From an uncultured Rhodospirillaceae bacterium (GTDB lineage Bacteria; Pseudomonadota; Alphaproteobacteria; Azospirillales; Azospirillaceae), in the NCBI GenBank assembly GCA_937927415.1, contig CALBDS010000020.1, positions 1 through 40,429 of the forward strand: a DNA stretch of 40,429 nt, in the 5' to 3' direction. A program made the translations under genes and the position numbers. Shown in pieces: positions 1 through 7,995 of this stretch; position 1 is the stretch's first letter, and each line of letters starts with the position of its first letter. The notes beneath the pieces are model-generated. The model was not told where the DNA came from and did not search any database. It worked only from the letters and a program-made list of their open reading frames with translations.

Positions 1-1
1 C

Positions 2-856
2 AATCCGCGAGCAGACAAAAGCTGCCTGACCGCGGCACTCAGCGGATGCTTACGCCAGTTCTCCAAGACATGGGAGAGCACGCCGGACGGCCGCGAGGGC
101 TTCCAGACCATCTTCCTGCGCCGCAATTTTCCGACCTACCTGATCGACCAGCCGCGCCGCGGTGACGCCGGCCGCAGCATGGTGGAGACGACCATCAAGC
201 CGACGCCGGACGAGCAGTTCTGGTTCGGCCAGTTCCGCGTCGGCGTCTGGCCGAACTATTTCGAGGGCGTCCAGTTCGACCGCAGGCCGGAGACGCTCGA
301 CCAGTACTTCCGCGCCATGACGCCGAACACCGGCCCCTTCGACCTCAACGTCGTGTCCGATGGCGTCGCCGCGCTGTTCCGGCGGATCGGCCCCGGCATC
401 CTCTTCACCCATTCGCAGTCGGGCGGCCCCGGCTGGGTGACCGCGATCAAGAGCGGGAACGTCAAGGCCATCGTCGCCTTCGAGCCGGGCAGCAACTTCG
501 TGTTCCCGGAGAACGAGTTGCCCGGGCCGCTGACCAACGCCTTCGACACGCTGACCGGCGTGCCGGTGCCGTTGGCGGATTTCATGGCGCTCACCCGCAT
601 TCCGATCGTCATCTATTACGGCGACAACGTCCCCGCCGCGCCGACCGACGTGCCGACGCAGGATGCCTGGCGCGGGCGTCTGGAGATGGCCCGGCTGTGG
701 CGCGATGCTGTCAACCGGCATGGCGGCGACGTGACCGTCGTGCACCTGCCGGAGATCGGCATCCGGGGCAACACGCACTTCCCGTTCTCGGACCTGAACA
801 ACGTCGAGATCGCGAACCTGGTCTCGACGTTCCTCACTGAGAAGAAGCTGGACTGA
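2..856 (+). CDS. alpha/beta hydrolase, 5' end cut by the window
   Basis: The frame is open from base 2, so the true start lies outside the window; 284 residues are visible. The sequence reads as a secreted-type alpha/beta hydrolase: the motif FSKTWESTPDGREGF is followed by the YLIDQPRRGDAGRS block, then a nucleophile elbow THSQSGGPGW whose second serine should be the catalytic nucleophile, and a late GNTHFPFSD histidine near the C terminus. The substrate cannot be read from sequence; family members are annotated as esterases or lipases. The first ~19 visible residues do not resemble the usual oxyanion-hole strand, so the left edge may be a rearranged junction or simply divergent. It precedes another alpha/beta hydrolase by 71 bp on the same strand and probably belongs to the same oxidoreductase/hydrolase island. 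Confidence 0.85.
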   Translation, partial: NPRADKSCLTAALSGCLRQFSKTWESTPDGREGFQTIFLRRNFPTYLIDQPRRGDAGRSMVETTIKPTPDEQFWFGQFRVGVWPNYFEGVQFDRRPETLDQYFRAMTPNTGPFDLNVVSDGVAALFRRIGPGILFTHSQSGGPGWVTAIKSGNVKAIVAFEPGSNFVFPENELPGPLTNAFDTLTGVPVPLADFMALTRIPIVIYYGDNVPAAPTDVPTQDAWRGRLEMARLWRDAVNRHGGDVTVVHLPEIGIRGNTHFPFSDLNNVEIANLVSTFLTEKKLD

Positions 857-927
857 TCCGCCTGCGCAAAAACGCTCGGCGCTGCGCGCGCATAGCGTTT
901 CGCGTGGATCAAAGATTGGAGTTCGAG

Positions 928-2040
928 ATGACCAACGACGTCACCAACAAAAGCAGGCGCGCGTTCCTCGGAACCTCCGCGCTCGCTCTCGCAACGGCAA
1001 TGCTGGGAACTCTGGCAATGACAAACGCTCCTGCTGCCGCAGCCGATTACAAGCAGAATCCGTTTACACTGGTCTATGATGGCGCGATCACGAAGAACGA
1101 GCCAGGAAAGGTCAATATCCACCCGGTCACCTACACGCTCAATGGGCTGGATATCGTCGCCAACGTCTACACCCCGGCAAACTACGATCCGAGTCGGAAA
1201 TATCCGGCGATCGCCGTAGCGCATCCGAATGGTGGGGTTAAGGAACAGGTCGCAGGCCTGTATGCCCAGCGCTTGGCGGAACAGGGCTACATCACGATCG
1301 CCGTCGATGCCGCGTACCAGGGTGGGAGCGGTGGCACGCCGCGCAGCGTGGACAAACCCGCATTCCGCATCGAGGACATCCACGGGATGGCGGACTTCAT
1401 CACCCGCTATCCGGGGGTCGATGCCGCGCGGCTGGGGCTGCTCGGCATTTGCGGTGGTGGCGGCTACTCGTTGGCGGCGGCGAAAACCGACAAGCGCTTT
1501 CAGTCGATTGCGACGCTGAGCATGTTCAACTCCGGACGGGTTCGTCGCAATGGCTATGGGGATTCGCAAATCGCGACCATCCAGAGCCGCTTGCAGCAGG
1601 CTTCGGACGCCCGCGCCCAGGAAATGGCCGGCGGAGACATTCTGTATGCGGGAGATGCCAATCTGACGGATGCGCAGATCGCCGCACTGCCGTTCGATCT
1701 GTATAGGCAGGGTTACGAGTATTACTGGAAGACGCACGCGCACCCCGGCTCGACCTTCAAGTACACCACGAGCAGCTTGCTGGACTTGATGCGTTGGGAC
1801 GCCACCGACCAGATCGAACTCATCGACAAGCCGCTGCTGATGATCGCCGGCAGCAAGGCCGACAGCCTGTACATGACCGAGGACGCCTTCGCCAAGGCCA
1901 CGGGCACGGCGGACAAGGAATTGTTCAAGATCGAGGGCGCGACACACATCGAAACCTACTGGGTTCCCCGGTACGTGGACGCCGCAATGGGGAAGCTGAC
2001 GCCGTTCTTCGCCCGGACCCTTGTTTCCGGCCGCTCGTAA
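928..2040 (+). CDS. Tat-exported alpha/beta hydrolase, dienelactone hydrolase-like
   Basis: A 370-residue protein. I chose the ATG at 928 because GGAG lies six bases upstream and the protein then opens with a twin-arginine signal (SRRAFLG followed by a hydrophobic alanine-rich stretch ending AAAA-D near residue 39); a GTG at 904 is possible but less likely. The nucleophile elbow is G-I-C-G-G-G with cysteine at residue 175, as in dienelactone hydrolases, not the serine of ordinary esterases. Plausible partners are Asp312 (AGSKADS) and His340 (ATHIET). It resembles the YcjY-type hydrolases of unknown substrate. It follows a first hydrolase and precedes a carboxymuconolactone decarboxylase-like gene, which suggests a periplasmic ring-cleavage or lactone activity, but that is inference. 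Confidence 0.9.
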   Translation: MTNDVTNKSRRAFLGTSALALATAMLGTLAMTNAPAAAADYKQNPFTLVYDGAITKNEPGKVNIHPVTYTLNGLDIVANVYTPANYDPSRKYPAIAVAHPNGGVKEQVAGLYAQRLAEQGYITIAVDAAYQGGSGGTPRSVDKPAFRIEDIHGMADFITRYPGVDAARLGLLGICGGGGYSLAAAKTDKRFQSIATLSMFNSGRVRRNGYGDSQIATIQSRLQQASDARAQEMAGGDILYAGDANLTDAQIAALPFDLYRQGYEYYWKTHAHPGSTFKYTTSSLLDLMRWDATDQIELIDKPLLMIAGSKADSLYMTEDAFAKATGTADKELFKIEGATHIETYWVPRYVDAAMGKLTPFFARTLVSGRS

Positions 2041-2147
2041 ATCGTCCACCCTGTCTCTTCCGACGAGGCATCCCAAAAACGGCTTCAGCGGTATGGGGCC
2101 CGGGTTCTGCCCACGGTCCCATTCCCCCAATCTCCGAGGGTCGCACA

Positions 2148-2579
2148 GTGAAGACGCTCACCAGAAATCTGTTTGTCGCAGCCAGCCTGCTTCTCTGCGG
2201 AGGAGGGGCCACCATGGCGATCGCCCAAACCCAGCCCTCCGCCACGTCCGGCGCGGCACCCGCCCAACAGCCTTCGCGCGCGCAGCAACTGATGGGCGCC
2301 ACGGCGCCAAAACTCGCTGAACTCACCGACAGCGTTCTCTATGGCGATATCTGGGAACGGTCAGGTCTTTCCAAACGCGACCGCAGCCTGGTGACGGTTA
2401 CGGCGCTCATCGCGCTCAATCGCCCTGACCAGCTTCGCTCTCATCTCGCTCTCGCACGCCAGAACGGTGTGACCGAGGAGGAGTTGATCGAGACCATCAC
2501 CCACATGGCCTTCTACTCCGGCTGGCCGAGCGCGGTGTCCGCCGTAGCAATCGCCAAGGACGTCTTCCGGAAGAACTGA
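2148..2579 (+). CDS. exported carboxymuconolactone decarboxylase family protein
   Basis: A 143-residue protein starting at GTG 2148 with GAGGG seven bases upstream. Residues 1-25 form a signal peptide (positively charged start, hydrophobic core, cleavage near AIAQT). The mature part has the CMD fold signature: WERSGLSKRDRSLVTVTALIAL, then LRSHLALARQNGVTEEELIE and a terminal FYSGWPSAVSAV helix. The AhpD-type CxxC pair is absent, so peroxidase activity is unlikely; this is the decarboxylase-like branch. Export is unusual for a CMD protein but is seen in this cupin/CMD pairing. It sits 48 bp before the cupin gene and is probably cotranscribed with it. Confidence 0.88.
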   Translation: MKTLTRNLFVAASLLLCGGGATMAIAQTQPSATSGAAPAQQPSRAQQLMGATAPKLAELTDSVLYGDIWERSGLSKRDRSLVTVTALIALNRPDQLRSHLALARQNGVTEEELIETITHMAFYSGWPSAVSAVAIAKDVFRKN

Positions 2580-2627
2580 GCGGGGGTGTCGAGCGCCGTG
2601 CCGCTCATGGAAAATTGAAGAGGTGAA

Positions 2628-3098
2628 ATGAAGGCCCTTGTCGCAGCGATCGCTTCCATCGCCTTGTGCGCCTCGGCCGCACTGGCCCAAACCAATCCGA
2701 TGATCACCGTCACTCACCCCGGCGCGCAGCCGTCTGCTGCGGGTTCCGCCGAGAACTTCACCGGTTCGGTCCGGGTCGATTCCCGTTTCCAAGGCACCGC
2801 GCCCGCCCGCATCGGCGGCGGCACGGTGACCTTCGAGCCGCGCGCCCGCACCGCCTGGCATACCCACCCGCTCGGGCAAACGCTGATCGTTACCGCAGGC
2901 GCTGGCTGGGTTCAGCATTGGGGTGGCCCTGTCCAGGAGATCAGGCCCGGGGACGTTGTCTGGATCCCACCCGGCGTCAAGCATTGGCATGGCGCCACGG
3001 CCAGCACAGGGATGACGCACATCGCCATTGCCGAGGTGCTTGACGGCGCGTCGGTTGCGTGGATGGAGCAGGTCTCCGAAGAGCAGTATCGCCGTTAA
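2628..3098 (+). CDS. exported cupin-domain protein
   Basis: A 156-residue protein with a strong start (AGGTGAA just before ATG 2628). Residues 1-21 form a signal peptide ending ALAQT. The cupin metal motif is visible as AWHTHPLGQTL with two histidines, followed by GDVVWIPPGVKHWHG with a third and fourth histidine, so a metal site is intact. Such small cupins are often annotated as (R)-mandelonitrile lyase-like or quercetinase-like proteins; the substrate is not determinable here. Together with the upstream CMD-family and hydrolase genes it looks like one exported operon. The C terminus (SEEQYRR) ends shortly before the convergent LysR gene. Confidence 0.9.
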   Translation: MKALVAAIASIALCASAALAQTNPMITVTHPGAQPSAAGSAENFTGSVRVDSRFQGTAPARIGGGTVTFEPRARTAWHTHPLGQTLIVTAGAGWVQHWGGPVQEIRPGDVVWIPPGVKHWHGATASTGMTHIAIAEVLDGASVAWMEQVSEEQYRR

Positions 3099-3214
3099 CC
3101 GCCGTTGGGATCATTGCCATGGTCGGACTCGGCGTGTGGAGTTCGTTTGGGCTCTGGACGATGCTGACCCACGGCGTCATGACCGGACTCCGGCGGCCAG
3201 GGAGCCGGATGGCG

Positions 3215-4102
3215 TCAGCTCCCGCGGTGGCGGAGAACCTCCACCAATAGGGCCAGGGCGGGCGAGGAGTGCCGGCGGTTCGGGTAGTAGAGGTGATAGC
3301 CGGGGAACCGGGGACACCAGTCCTCCAGCACCCGCGTCAGCCGCCCCTCGGCGAGATGGGGAAGAGCCTGCTCCTCCGGCAGATAGGCCACGCCGAGCCC
3401 GTCAAGGGCCGAGTGCAGCCGAAGGGCGAGGTTGTTGAACACGAGCTGCCCGTCGCCGCGCACCTTCACCTCGCGTCCGTCCTTCTCCAGGTCCCAGGCG
3501 AAGAGACCGCCGTAGGTCGGGAGCCGCATACCGATGCAGTTGTGCGCCGCCAGATCCTGAGGTGTCTGCGGCGGGGGATGCTGCGCGAAGTAGCCCGGGG
3601 AACCGACGACCGCCATGCGCATGTCCGGGCCGATGCGCACCGCGATCATGTCCTTCGCCACCTGCTCGCCCAGGCGCACGCCCGCGTCGTAGCCTTCGGC
3701 GACGATGTCGGTCAGGCCGTAATCGACGATGATCTCGACCTTGATGTCGGGATAGTCGGGCAGGAAGCGCCTGAGGGCGGGTTGCAGCACGGAGACGGCC
3801 GCGTGTTCGCCGGCGGTGATGCGGACCGTGCCGGCCGGCTTCTCACGCAAGGCGCTGAGCGCGGCGAGTTCGGTTTCGATCTCCTCGAAGCGCGGGGCAA
3901 CGGTCAGCAGGAGGCGCTCGCCCGCCTCCGTGGGAGCGACGCTGCGGGTCGTGCGGGTGAGCAGGCGCATGCCGAGACGCTCTTCGAGCCCCCGGATCGT
4001 CTGGCTCAGCGCCGATTGCGACACGCCCAGCTTCGCGGCGGCCCTGGTGAAGCTGCGCTCCTTCGCGACGACGGCGAAGGCGGCGAGGTCGTTGAAGTTC
4101 AT
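3215..4102 (-). CDS. LysR-family transcriptional regulator
   Basis: About 295 residues from the ATG at 4102; an in-frame ATG at 4111 would add three. Family alignment (NFNDLAAFAVVAKERSF at the N terminus) favours 4102. Residues 1-60 are the winged helix-turn-helix (RAAAKLGVSQSALSQTIRGLEERLG, then RLLTRTTRSVAPTEAG), and the rest is the periplasmic-binding-like effector domain. It is divergent from the MFS exporter with a perfect LysR box directly upstream of its start, the usual arrangement for a regulator that controls its neighbour and itself. The likely inducer is a substrate of the exporter or of the aldo/keto reductase, but nothing in the sequence names it. Confidence 0.93.
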   Translation of the reverse strand: MNFNDLAAFAVVAKERSFTRAAAKLGVSQSALSQTIRGLEERLGMRLLTRTTRSVAPTEAGERLLLTVAPRFEEIETELAALSALREKPAGTVRITAGEHAAVSVLQPALRRFLPDYPDIKVEIIVDYGLTDIVAEGYDAGVRLGEQVAKDMIAVRIGPDMRMAVVGSPGYFAQHPPPQTPQDLAAHNCIGMRLPTYGGLFAWDLEKDGREVKVRGDGQLVFNNLALRLHSALDGLGVAYLPEEQALPHLAEGRLTRVLEDWCPRFPGYHLYYPNRRHSSPALALLVEVLRHRGS

Positions 4103-4113
4103 CGCCGGCATTC

Positions 4114-4128
4114 ATTAGCCTGTCTAAT
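4114..4128. promoter_or_regulatory. LysR box ATTAG-N5-CTAAT
   Basis: ATTAG (4114-4118) and CTAAT (4124-4128) are perfect inverted repeats around a 5-bp spacer and contain the T-N11-A core of LysR-regulator sites. The box starts 12 bp before the LysR start codon, in the 176-bp divergent region shared with the exporter. A second CTAAT half-site at 4151-4155, 27 bp further toward the exporter, could be the activation half-site. No good -10/-35 pair was identified. Confidence 0.7.
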
Positions 4129-4278
4129 AGGGTCGTGCCGACTATGCCATCTAATCGCTGGCCGCCGCGAGGGCTATGTTCGGCCCCGGCATCCATGGGA
4201 TCGGCCCATGGGATCGGCGAGGCTGTCTTCGGAGCCCGCCGATACGCCGAACCCGCTTCCTCGCTGGGCGTAAACATC

Positions 4279-5709
4279 ATGAACACTGCGGCACCGTCCG
4301 CTCCGGCCGTTGACCGGACCGCGATCCTGGCCATCATCCTCGTCAGCTACGTGATGATCGTGCTGGACATCTCGGTCGTCCTGACCGGCCTGCCCAGGAT
4401 CCATCAGGATCTCGGCTTTTCCGATTCAACCCTCGCCTGGGTGCAGAGCGCCTACACGCTGACCTTCGGCGGCTTCCTGCTGCTTGGCGCCCGTGCCGGC
4501 GATATCTTCGGCCGGCGCCGGATGGTCATCGCCGGGCTCGCGGTCTTCACTGTGGCGTCGCTGGCCATCGGTGCGTCGCCGTCCGCCGGGTGGATGCTGG
4601 CGTGGCGCGCCGTCCAGGGGATCGGCTCCGCGATCCTGGCGCCCACGACGCTCGCCCTCCTGCAAACCACCTTCGCCGAGGGGGATGAGCGGACGAAGGC
4701 CGTCTCCTGGTACAGCGCGGCGGCGGGGATCTCGGCCACCGTCGGCCTCGTGGTCGGCGGCATCCTGGCCGACTGGGTGTCCTGGCGCATGGGCTTCTAC
4801 ATCAACCTGCCGGTCGGCTTCGGTTTGATCGCCGCCGCCCGCGCCCACATTCCCGAGACGGTCCGCCGCCCGGGCCGGTTCGACCTTCCCGGCGCCCTGG
4901 CCTCGACCGCAGGAATGAGCGCGCTGGTCTACGGCTTCATCCGCTCGGCGCAGTCCGGGTGGAGCAATCCCGTGACCGTCGCGACGCTGGCGGCGGCCGT
5001 TCTTCTGCTGGCGTTCTTCATCGCTCACGAGCGGCGGGCCAGCCAGCCGATCCTGCCGTTGACGCTGTTCGCCAGCCGCGAGCGCTCAGGCGCCTACGCC
5101 GCGCGCGCCCTCTATCTGGGGGCGATGGTCGGCTTCTTCTTCTTCACGACGCTCCACCTCCAGGAGGTCATCGGCTACGGCCCGGCCATGACGGGTCTGG
5201 CCTTCGTTCCGGCCACGATCCTCCACGTTCCGTTCGCGATCGCCGTCCCCCGGCTCGTCCGCCGTTTCGACCGGAACCCGCTGCTGGTCGCCGGCCTCCT
5301 CGTCGGCATCGCCGGGATGAGCTGGCTCAGCCGTGCCTCCGCCGACGCCGGCTATCTTGTGTCGGTGGCGATGCCGATGCTGCTGATCGGCATCAGCCAG
5401 GGACTCACGCTCAGCCCCCTGACATCGTCGGGCGTCGCCGGCGTCGTCCCCGAGGACGCCGGAGCCGCGTCCGGCGCGGTCAACGTGGCCCATCAGCTCG
5501 GCAGCTCGGTCGGTCTCGGCGTGCTGATCGCCGTGGCCACCATCGGTTCCGGCAGCCTCGCCGGGCGTGACCTGACTGCGTACAGGGTCGTGATGGCGTT
5601 CGATGCCGCGACCATCATGCTCGTCCTCGCCCTCATCGTCGTTCTCGCGACGATCGTCCTTCACCGCAAGAGCGACGAGGCATCCGCCTGCGCTGCGAAA
5701 GCAGCCTGA
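4279..5709 (+). CDS. MFS transporter, DHA2 (EmrB/QacA) type
   Basis: A 476-residue membrane protein from ATG 4279; upstream in-frame starts exist but add a soluble, unrelated stretch. The profile suggests 14 transmembrane helices. The first helix holds VMIVLDISVVLTGLP, matching the DHA2 motif around the conserved D (usually LDxTIVNVALP), and GDIFGRRR is the cytoplasmic loop 2-3 motif of the major facilitators. A third conserved element, GPAMTGLAFVPATI, lies in the C-terminal half. Such pumps export drugs or small organic acids by proton antiport at the inner membrane. It is divergent from a LysR gene, and the aldo/keto reductase follows 14 bp downstream, so the two are probably one regulated unit. 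Confidence 0.92.
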   Translation: MNTAAPSAPAVDRTAILAIILVSYVMIVLDISVVLTGLPRIHQDLGFSDSTLAWVQSAYTLTFGGFLLLGARAGDIFGRRRMVIAGLAVFTVASLAIGASPSAGWMLAWRAVQGIGSAILAPTTLALLQTTFAEGDERTKAVSWYSAAAGISATVGLVVGGILADWVSWRMGFYINLPVGFGLIAAARAHIPETVRRPGRFDLPGALASTAGMSALVYGFIRSAQSGWSNPVTVATLAAAVLLLAFFIAHERRASQPILPLTLFASRERSGAYAARALYLGAMVGFFFFTTLHLQEVIGYGPAMTGLAFVPATILHVPFAIAVPRLVRRFDRNPLLVAGLLVGIAGMSWLSRASADAGYLVSVAMPMLLIGISQGLTLSPLTSSGVAGVVPEDAGAASGAVNVAHQLGSSVGLGVLIAVATIGSGSLAGRDLTAYRVVMAFDAATIMLVLALIVVLATIVLHRKSDEASACAAKAA

Positions 5710-5723
5710 TTCAAGGAGAAGAC

Positions 5724-6719
5724 ATGCAGACACGCACTCTCGGCCGCAGCAGTCTTGAGGTTTCGGCTCTCGGCCTCGGCTGCATGAGCATGAGCGCCCT
5801 CTACGGCCCGCCGGCCGACAAGCGGGAGATGATCGCGCTCATCCGCATGGCTCACGACCGCGGCGTCACCTTGTTCGACACGGCCGAGTCCTACGGCCCC
5901 TTCGCCAACGAGGAACTGGTCGGCGAGGCGCTCCAACCGGTCCGCGACCGCGTGATGATCGCCACCAAGTTCGGCTTCGACATCGACCTTGCGACCGGCG
6001 AGCGCCGGGGCGGCACCAACAGCCGGCCCGCGCACATCAGGGCCGTGGCGGACGCCAGCCTCAAGCGGCTGCGGACCGACCGCATCGACCTGTTCTACCA
6101 GCACCGCGTCGATCCGGCGGTGCCGATCGAGGAGGTGGCCGGCGCGGTGAGGGACCTGATCGCTGCGGGCAAGGTCCGGCATTTCGGCCTGTCCGAGGCT
6201 GGCGTCAGCACCATCCTCCGGGCGCATGCGGTTCAGCCCGTGACGGCGGTCCAGAGCGAATACTCGTTGTTCTGGCGCGGACCGGAGGCCGAACTCCTCC
6301 CCGTTCTGGAGGAACTGGGCATCGGCTTCGTGCCGTTCAGCCCGCTCGGCGCCGGCTTCCTGACCGGCAGGATCGACGAGACCACCATTTTTGATCCCAC
6401 CGATTTCCGCAACAGCGTCCCACGGTTCTCGCCCGAGGCCCGCAGGGCGAACAGGGTGCTGGTCGATCTCGTCCAGGCGGTCGCCGCGCGCAAGGGCGTG
6501 ACGCCGGCCCAGGTCGCGCTGGCTTGGCTGCTGGCGCAGAAACCGTGGATCGTGCCGATTCCCGGCACCACCAAGCCGCACCGGCTTGCGGAGAACCTTG
6601 GCGCGGCCGACCTCGGCTTGTCCGCCTATGAGCTTGGCGAAATCGGCTCGGCGGTTTCCAGGATCGAGGTCCAGGGCGAGCGCCTGCCGGAAGCGGCCTT
6701 GAAGATGACCGGCCTCTGA
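5724..6719 (+). CDS. aldo/keto reductase
   Basis: 331 residues; AAGGAG lies seven bases before ATG 5724. The TIM-barrel NADPH-dependent reductase signature is clear: GLGCMSMS near the start, LFDTAESYGPFANEELVGEAL with the catalytic Asp and Tyr, MIATKFGF with the catalytic Lys, DLFYQHRVDP with the active-site His, and IPGTTKPHRLAENLGA as the C-terminal cofactor-binding element. It belongs to the YajO/AKR11-13-like group that reduces aldehydes and small ketones. It lies 14 bp after the MFS exporter and is likely co-expressed under the LysR regulator, so detoxification of a reactive carbonyl followed by export is a reasonable guess. Confidence 0.94.
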   Translation: MQTRTLGRSSLEVSALGLGCMSMSALYGPPADKREMIALIRMAHDRGVTLFDTAESYGPFANEELVGEALQPVRDRVMIATKFGFDIDLATGERRGGTNSRPAHIRAVADASLKRLRTDRIDLFYQHRVDPAVPIEEVAGAVRDLIAAGKVRHFGLSEAGVSTILRAHAVQPVTAVQSEYSLFWRGPEAELLPVLEELGIGFVPFSPLGAGFLTGRIDETTIFDPTDFRNSVPRFSPEARRANRVLVDLVQAVAARKGVTPAQVALAWLLAQKPWIVPIPGTTKPHRLAENLGAADLGLSAYELGEIGSAVSRIEVQGERLPEAALKMTGL

Positions 6720-6769
6720 TGGCGATGACCCCGGCCGTTTCATTTTGCGCTTGGGGCGGTCAGGAATTG

Positions 6770-6797
6770 GCACCGGCATCCGCGATGGTGCCGGTGC
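6770..6797 (+). terminator. intergenic hairpin after the aldo/keto reductase
   Basis: GCACCGGCA (6770-6778) and TGCCGGTGC (6789-6797) form a perfect 9-bp stem with a 10-base loop, 50 bp after the reductase stop. There is no T-run behind it, so it may be a Rho-assisted end or an RNA stabiliser and not a textbook intrinsic terminator. It also separates the metabolic island from the plasmid block. Confidence 0.45.
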
Positions 6798-6829
6798 TGC
6801 GGAAAAGGGAAAGGGCGGCAGGGAAAGCC

Positions 6830-6880
6830 GTGACGGGCTGAAAGTCTGGAGGAGAGTCCTCCGGCTGGTCCGTCGTGGAG
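6830..6880 (+). promoter_or_regulatory. structured leader before ardC, copy A
   Basis: The ardC leader contains GTGACGGG (6830-6837) that can pair with TCCGTC (6869-6874), one pair being G-U, enclosing a perfect hairpin GGAGGA-GAG-TCCTCC (6848-6862). The 3' side ends CGTCGTGGAGA just before the start codon. A matching element precedes the ParB-like gene at 7946, with the G-U pair replaced by G-C. I read this as a cis-acting RNA leader; it could instead be a DNA operator. Confidence 0.5.
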
Positions 6881-6887
6881 ACCCGCC

Positions 6888-7832
6888 ATGACCGATGCCT
6901 CGCGAACCGCCCGCTCCGATGGTGAACGCGCCAGCCTGTACGCCGAGATCACCACCCGCATCATCGCCGAACTGGAGGCCGGCCGGTTGCCCTGGGTGCA
7001 GCCCTGGGGGGGCGCGGACACTGCCTCCCTCGGCCTGCCGCGCAACGCCTCCTCCGGGAGGACCTATTCGGGGATCAACGTCCTGATCCTGTGGGGCGCC
7101 GTCTTCGCCGGTGGCTTCTCCGGCCAGACGTGGCTCACCTACCGGCAGGCTCAGGCGCTCGGCGGCAACGTCCGCAAGGGCGAGCGCGGCACCACCGTCG
7201 TCTACGCCGATCGCTTCATCCCGGATCGGGAGCGCCATCGGGCACGCGAGGAGGGCGACGATGCCCAGCCCATTCCTTTCCTGAAGCGCTTCACCGTCTT
7301 CAACGTCGATCAATGCCAGGGCCTGCCCGAGGACATCGCCCCGGTGCCGCCGCCGATCCCGGACGGGCTGATCCTGCCGCGCGCCGAGGCGTTGATCCGC
7401 GCCAGCGGTGTCGATGTCCGTATCGGCGGTGCCCGGGCCTTCTATCACCTCCAGCACGATTACGTGCAGGTGCCGCCTCCGCAGAGCTTCTTCGAGCCGG
7501 TCAACTGGCACCGCACCGCGCTCCACGAGCTGGGGCACAGCACCGGCCACCCGGCTCGCCTTGGCCGGGATCTGTCCGGGGCTTTCGGCTCGCGCAAATA
7601 TGCCGTGGAGGAACTGGTGGCGGAGATCGCCTCGGCCTTCCTCTGCGCCGCACTGGGGATCGTGCCCACCGTCCGGCACGCCGACTACATCGGCGCCTGG
7701 ATGGACGTGCTGCGCAACGACGACCACGCCATCGTCCGCGCCGCCAGCCAAGCGAGCAAGGCCGCCGATTATCTGCTCGGCCTCCTGCCCGACGATGCCC
7801 CGGTGGCCGGCGCTGCGCGGGAGGCGGCGTGA
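6888..7832 (+). CDS. ardC: ArdC-family antirestriction protein (first copy)
   Basis: 314 residues. The N-terminal half is the ArdC single-stranded-DNA-binding domain: LYAEITTRIIAELEAGRLPWVQPW, YSGINVLILWG, TWLTYRQAQALGGNVRKGERGTTVVY. The C-terminal half is a zincin-like peptidase domain with HELGH at residues 213-217 followed by STGHPARLGRD and a downstream EELVAEIASAF helix that supplies the third ligand. ArdC proteins of conjugative plasmids protect incoming single-stranded DNA and inhibit host restriction. The gene has its own structured leader and is followed by the ParB-like gene. A diverged paralog lies at 27303; the two share domain order but only moderate identity by eye. Confidence 0.92.
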   Translation: MTDASRTARSDGERASLYAEITTRIIAELEAGRLPWVQPWGGADTASLGLPRNASSGRTYSGINVLILWGAVFAGGFSGQTWLTYRQAQALGGNVRKGERGTTVVYADRFIPDRERHRAREEGDDAQPIPFLKRFTVFNVDQCQGLPEDIAPVPPPIPDGLILPRAEALIRASGVDVRIGGARAFYHLQHDYVQVPPPQSFFEPVNWHRTALHELGHSTGHPARLGRDLSGAFGSRKYAVEELVAEIASAFLCAALGIVPTVRHADYIGAWMDVLRNDDHAIVRAASQASKAADYLLGLLPDDAPVAGAAREAA

Positions 7833-7945
7833 TGCTGGCCTCGTAGCGTTCCGTGCCATGCCGGAATTGGAGGCGCCGGTCCGGCTGCGCGTGCTCATCC
7901 CGTTCGTCCGGGGACACGTAGAGGAAGAGGAGGGAGGGGATCGGG

Positions 7946-7995
7946 GTGACGGGTGAGAAGGTCGAGAGACAGGCTCCCGGCCGCCCGTCGCGGAG
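7946..7995 (+). promoter_or_regulatory. structured leader before the ParB-like gene, copy B
   Basis: GTGACGGG (7946-7953) and CCCGTC (7984-7989) can form a 6-bp stem around a GAGAGACAGGCTCCCGG core, followed by GCGGAGA just before the start codon. The order and spacing match copy A at 6830-6880 although the genes are unrelated; the inner hairpin is weaker here. The start codon lies seven bases after the stem, so pairing could influence ribosome access. Confidence 0.5.

Noticed and set aside
1..60. A mobile-element junction at the left edge
   Set aside because: The first codons of the partial hydrolase look unlike the family, but the window edge hides the start and no repeat or att-like sequence is visible.
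3059..3250. A 63-residue frame with a hydrophobic stretch after the cupin gene
   Set aside because: It overlaps both the cupin 3' end and the LysR 3' end, has no ribosome site, and no family pattern was recognised.
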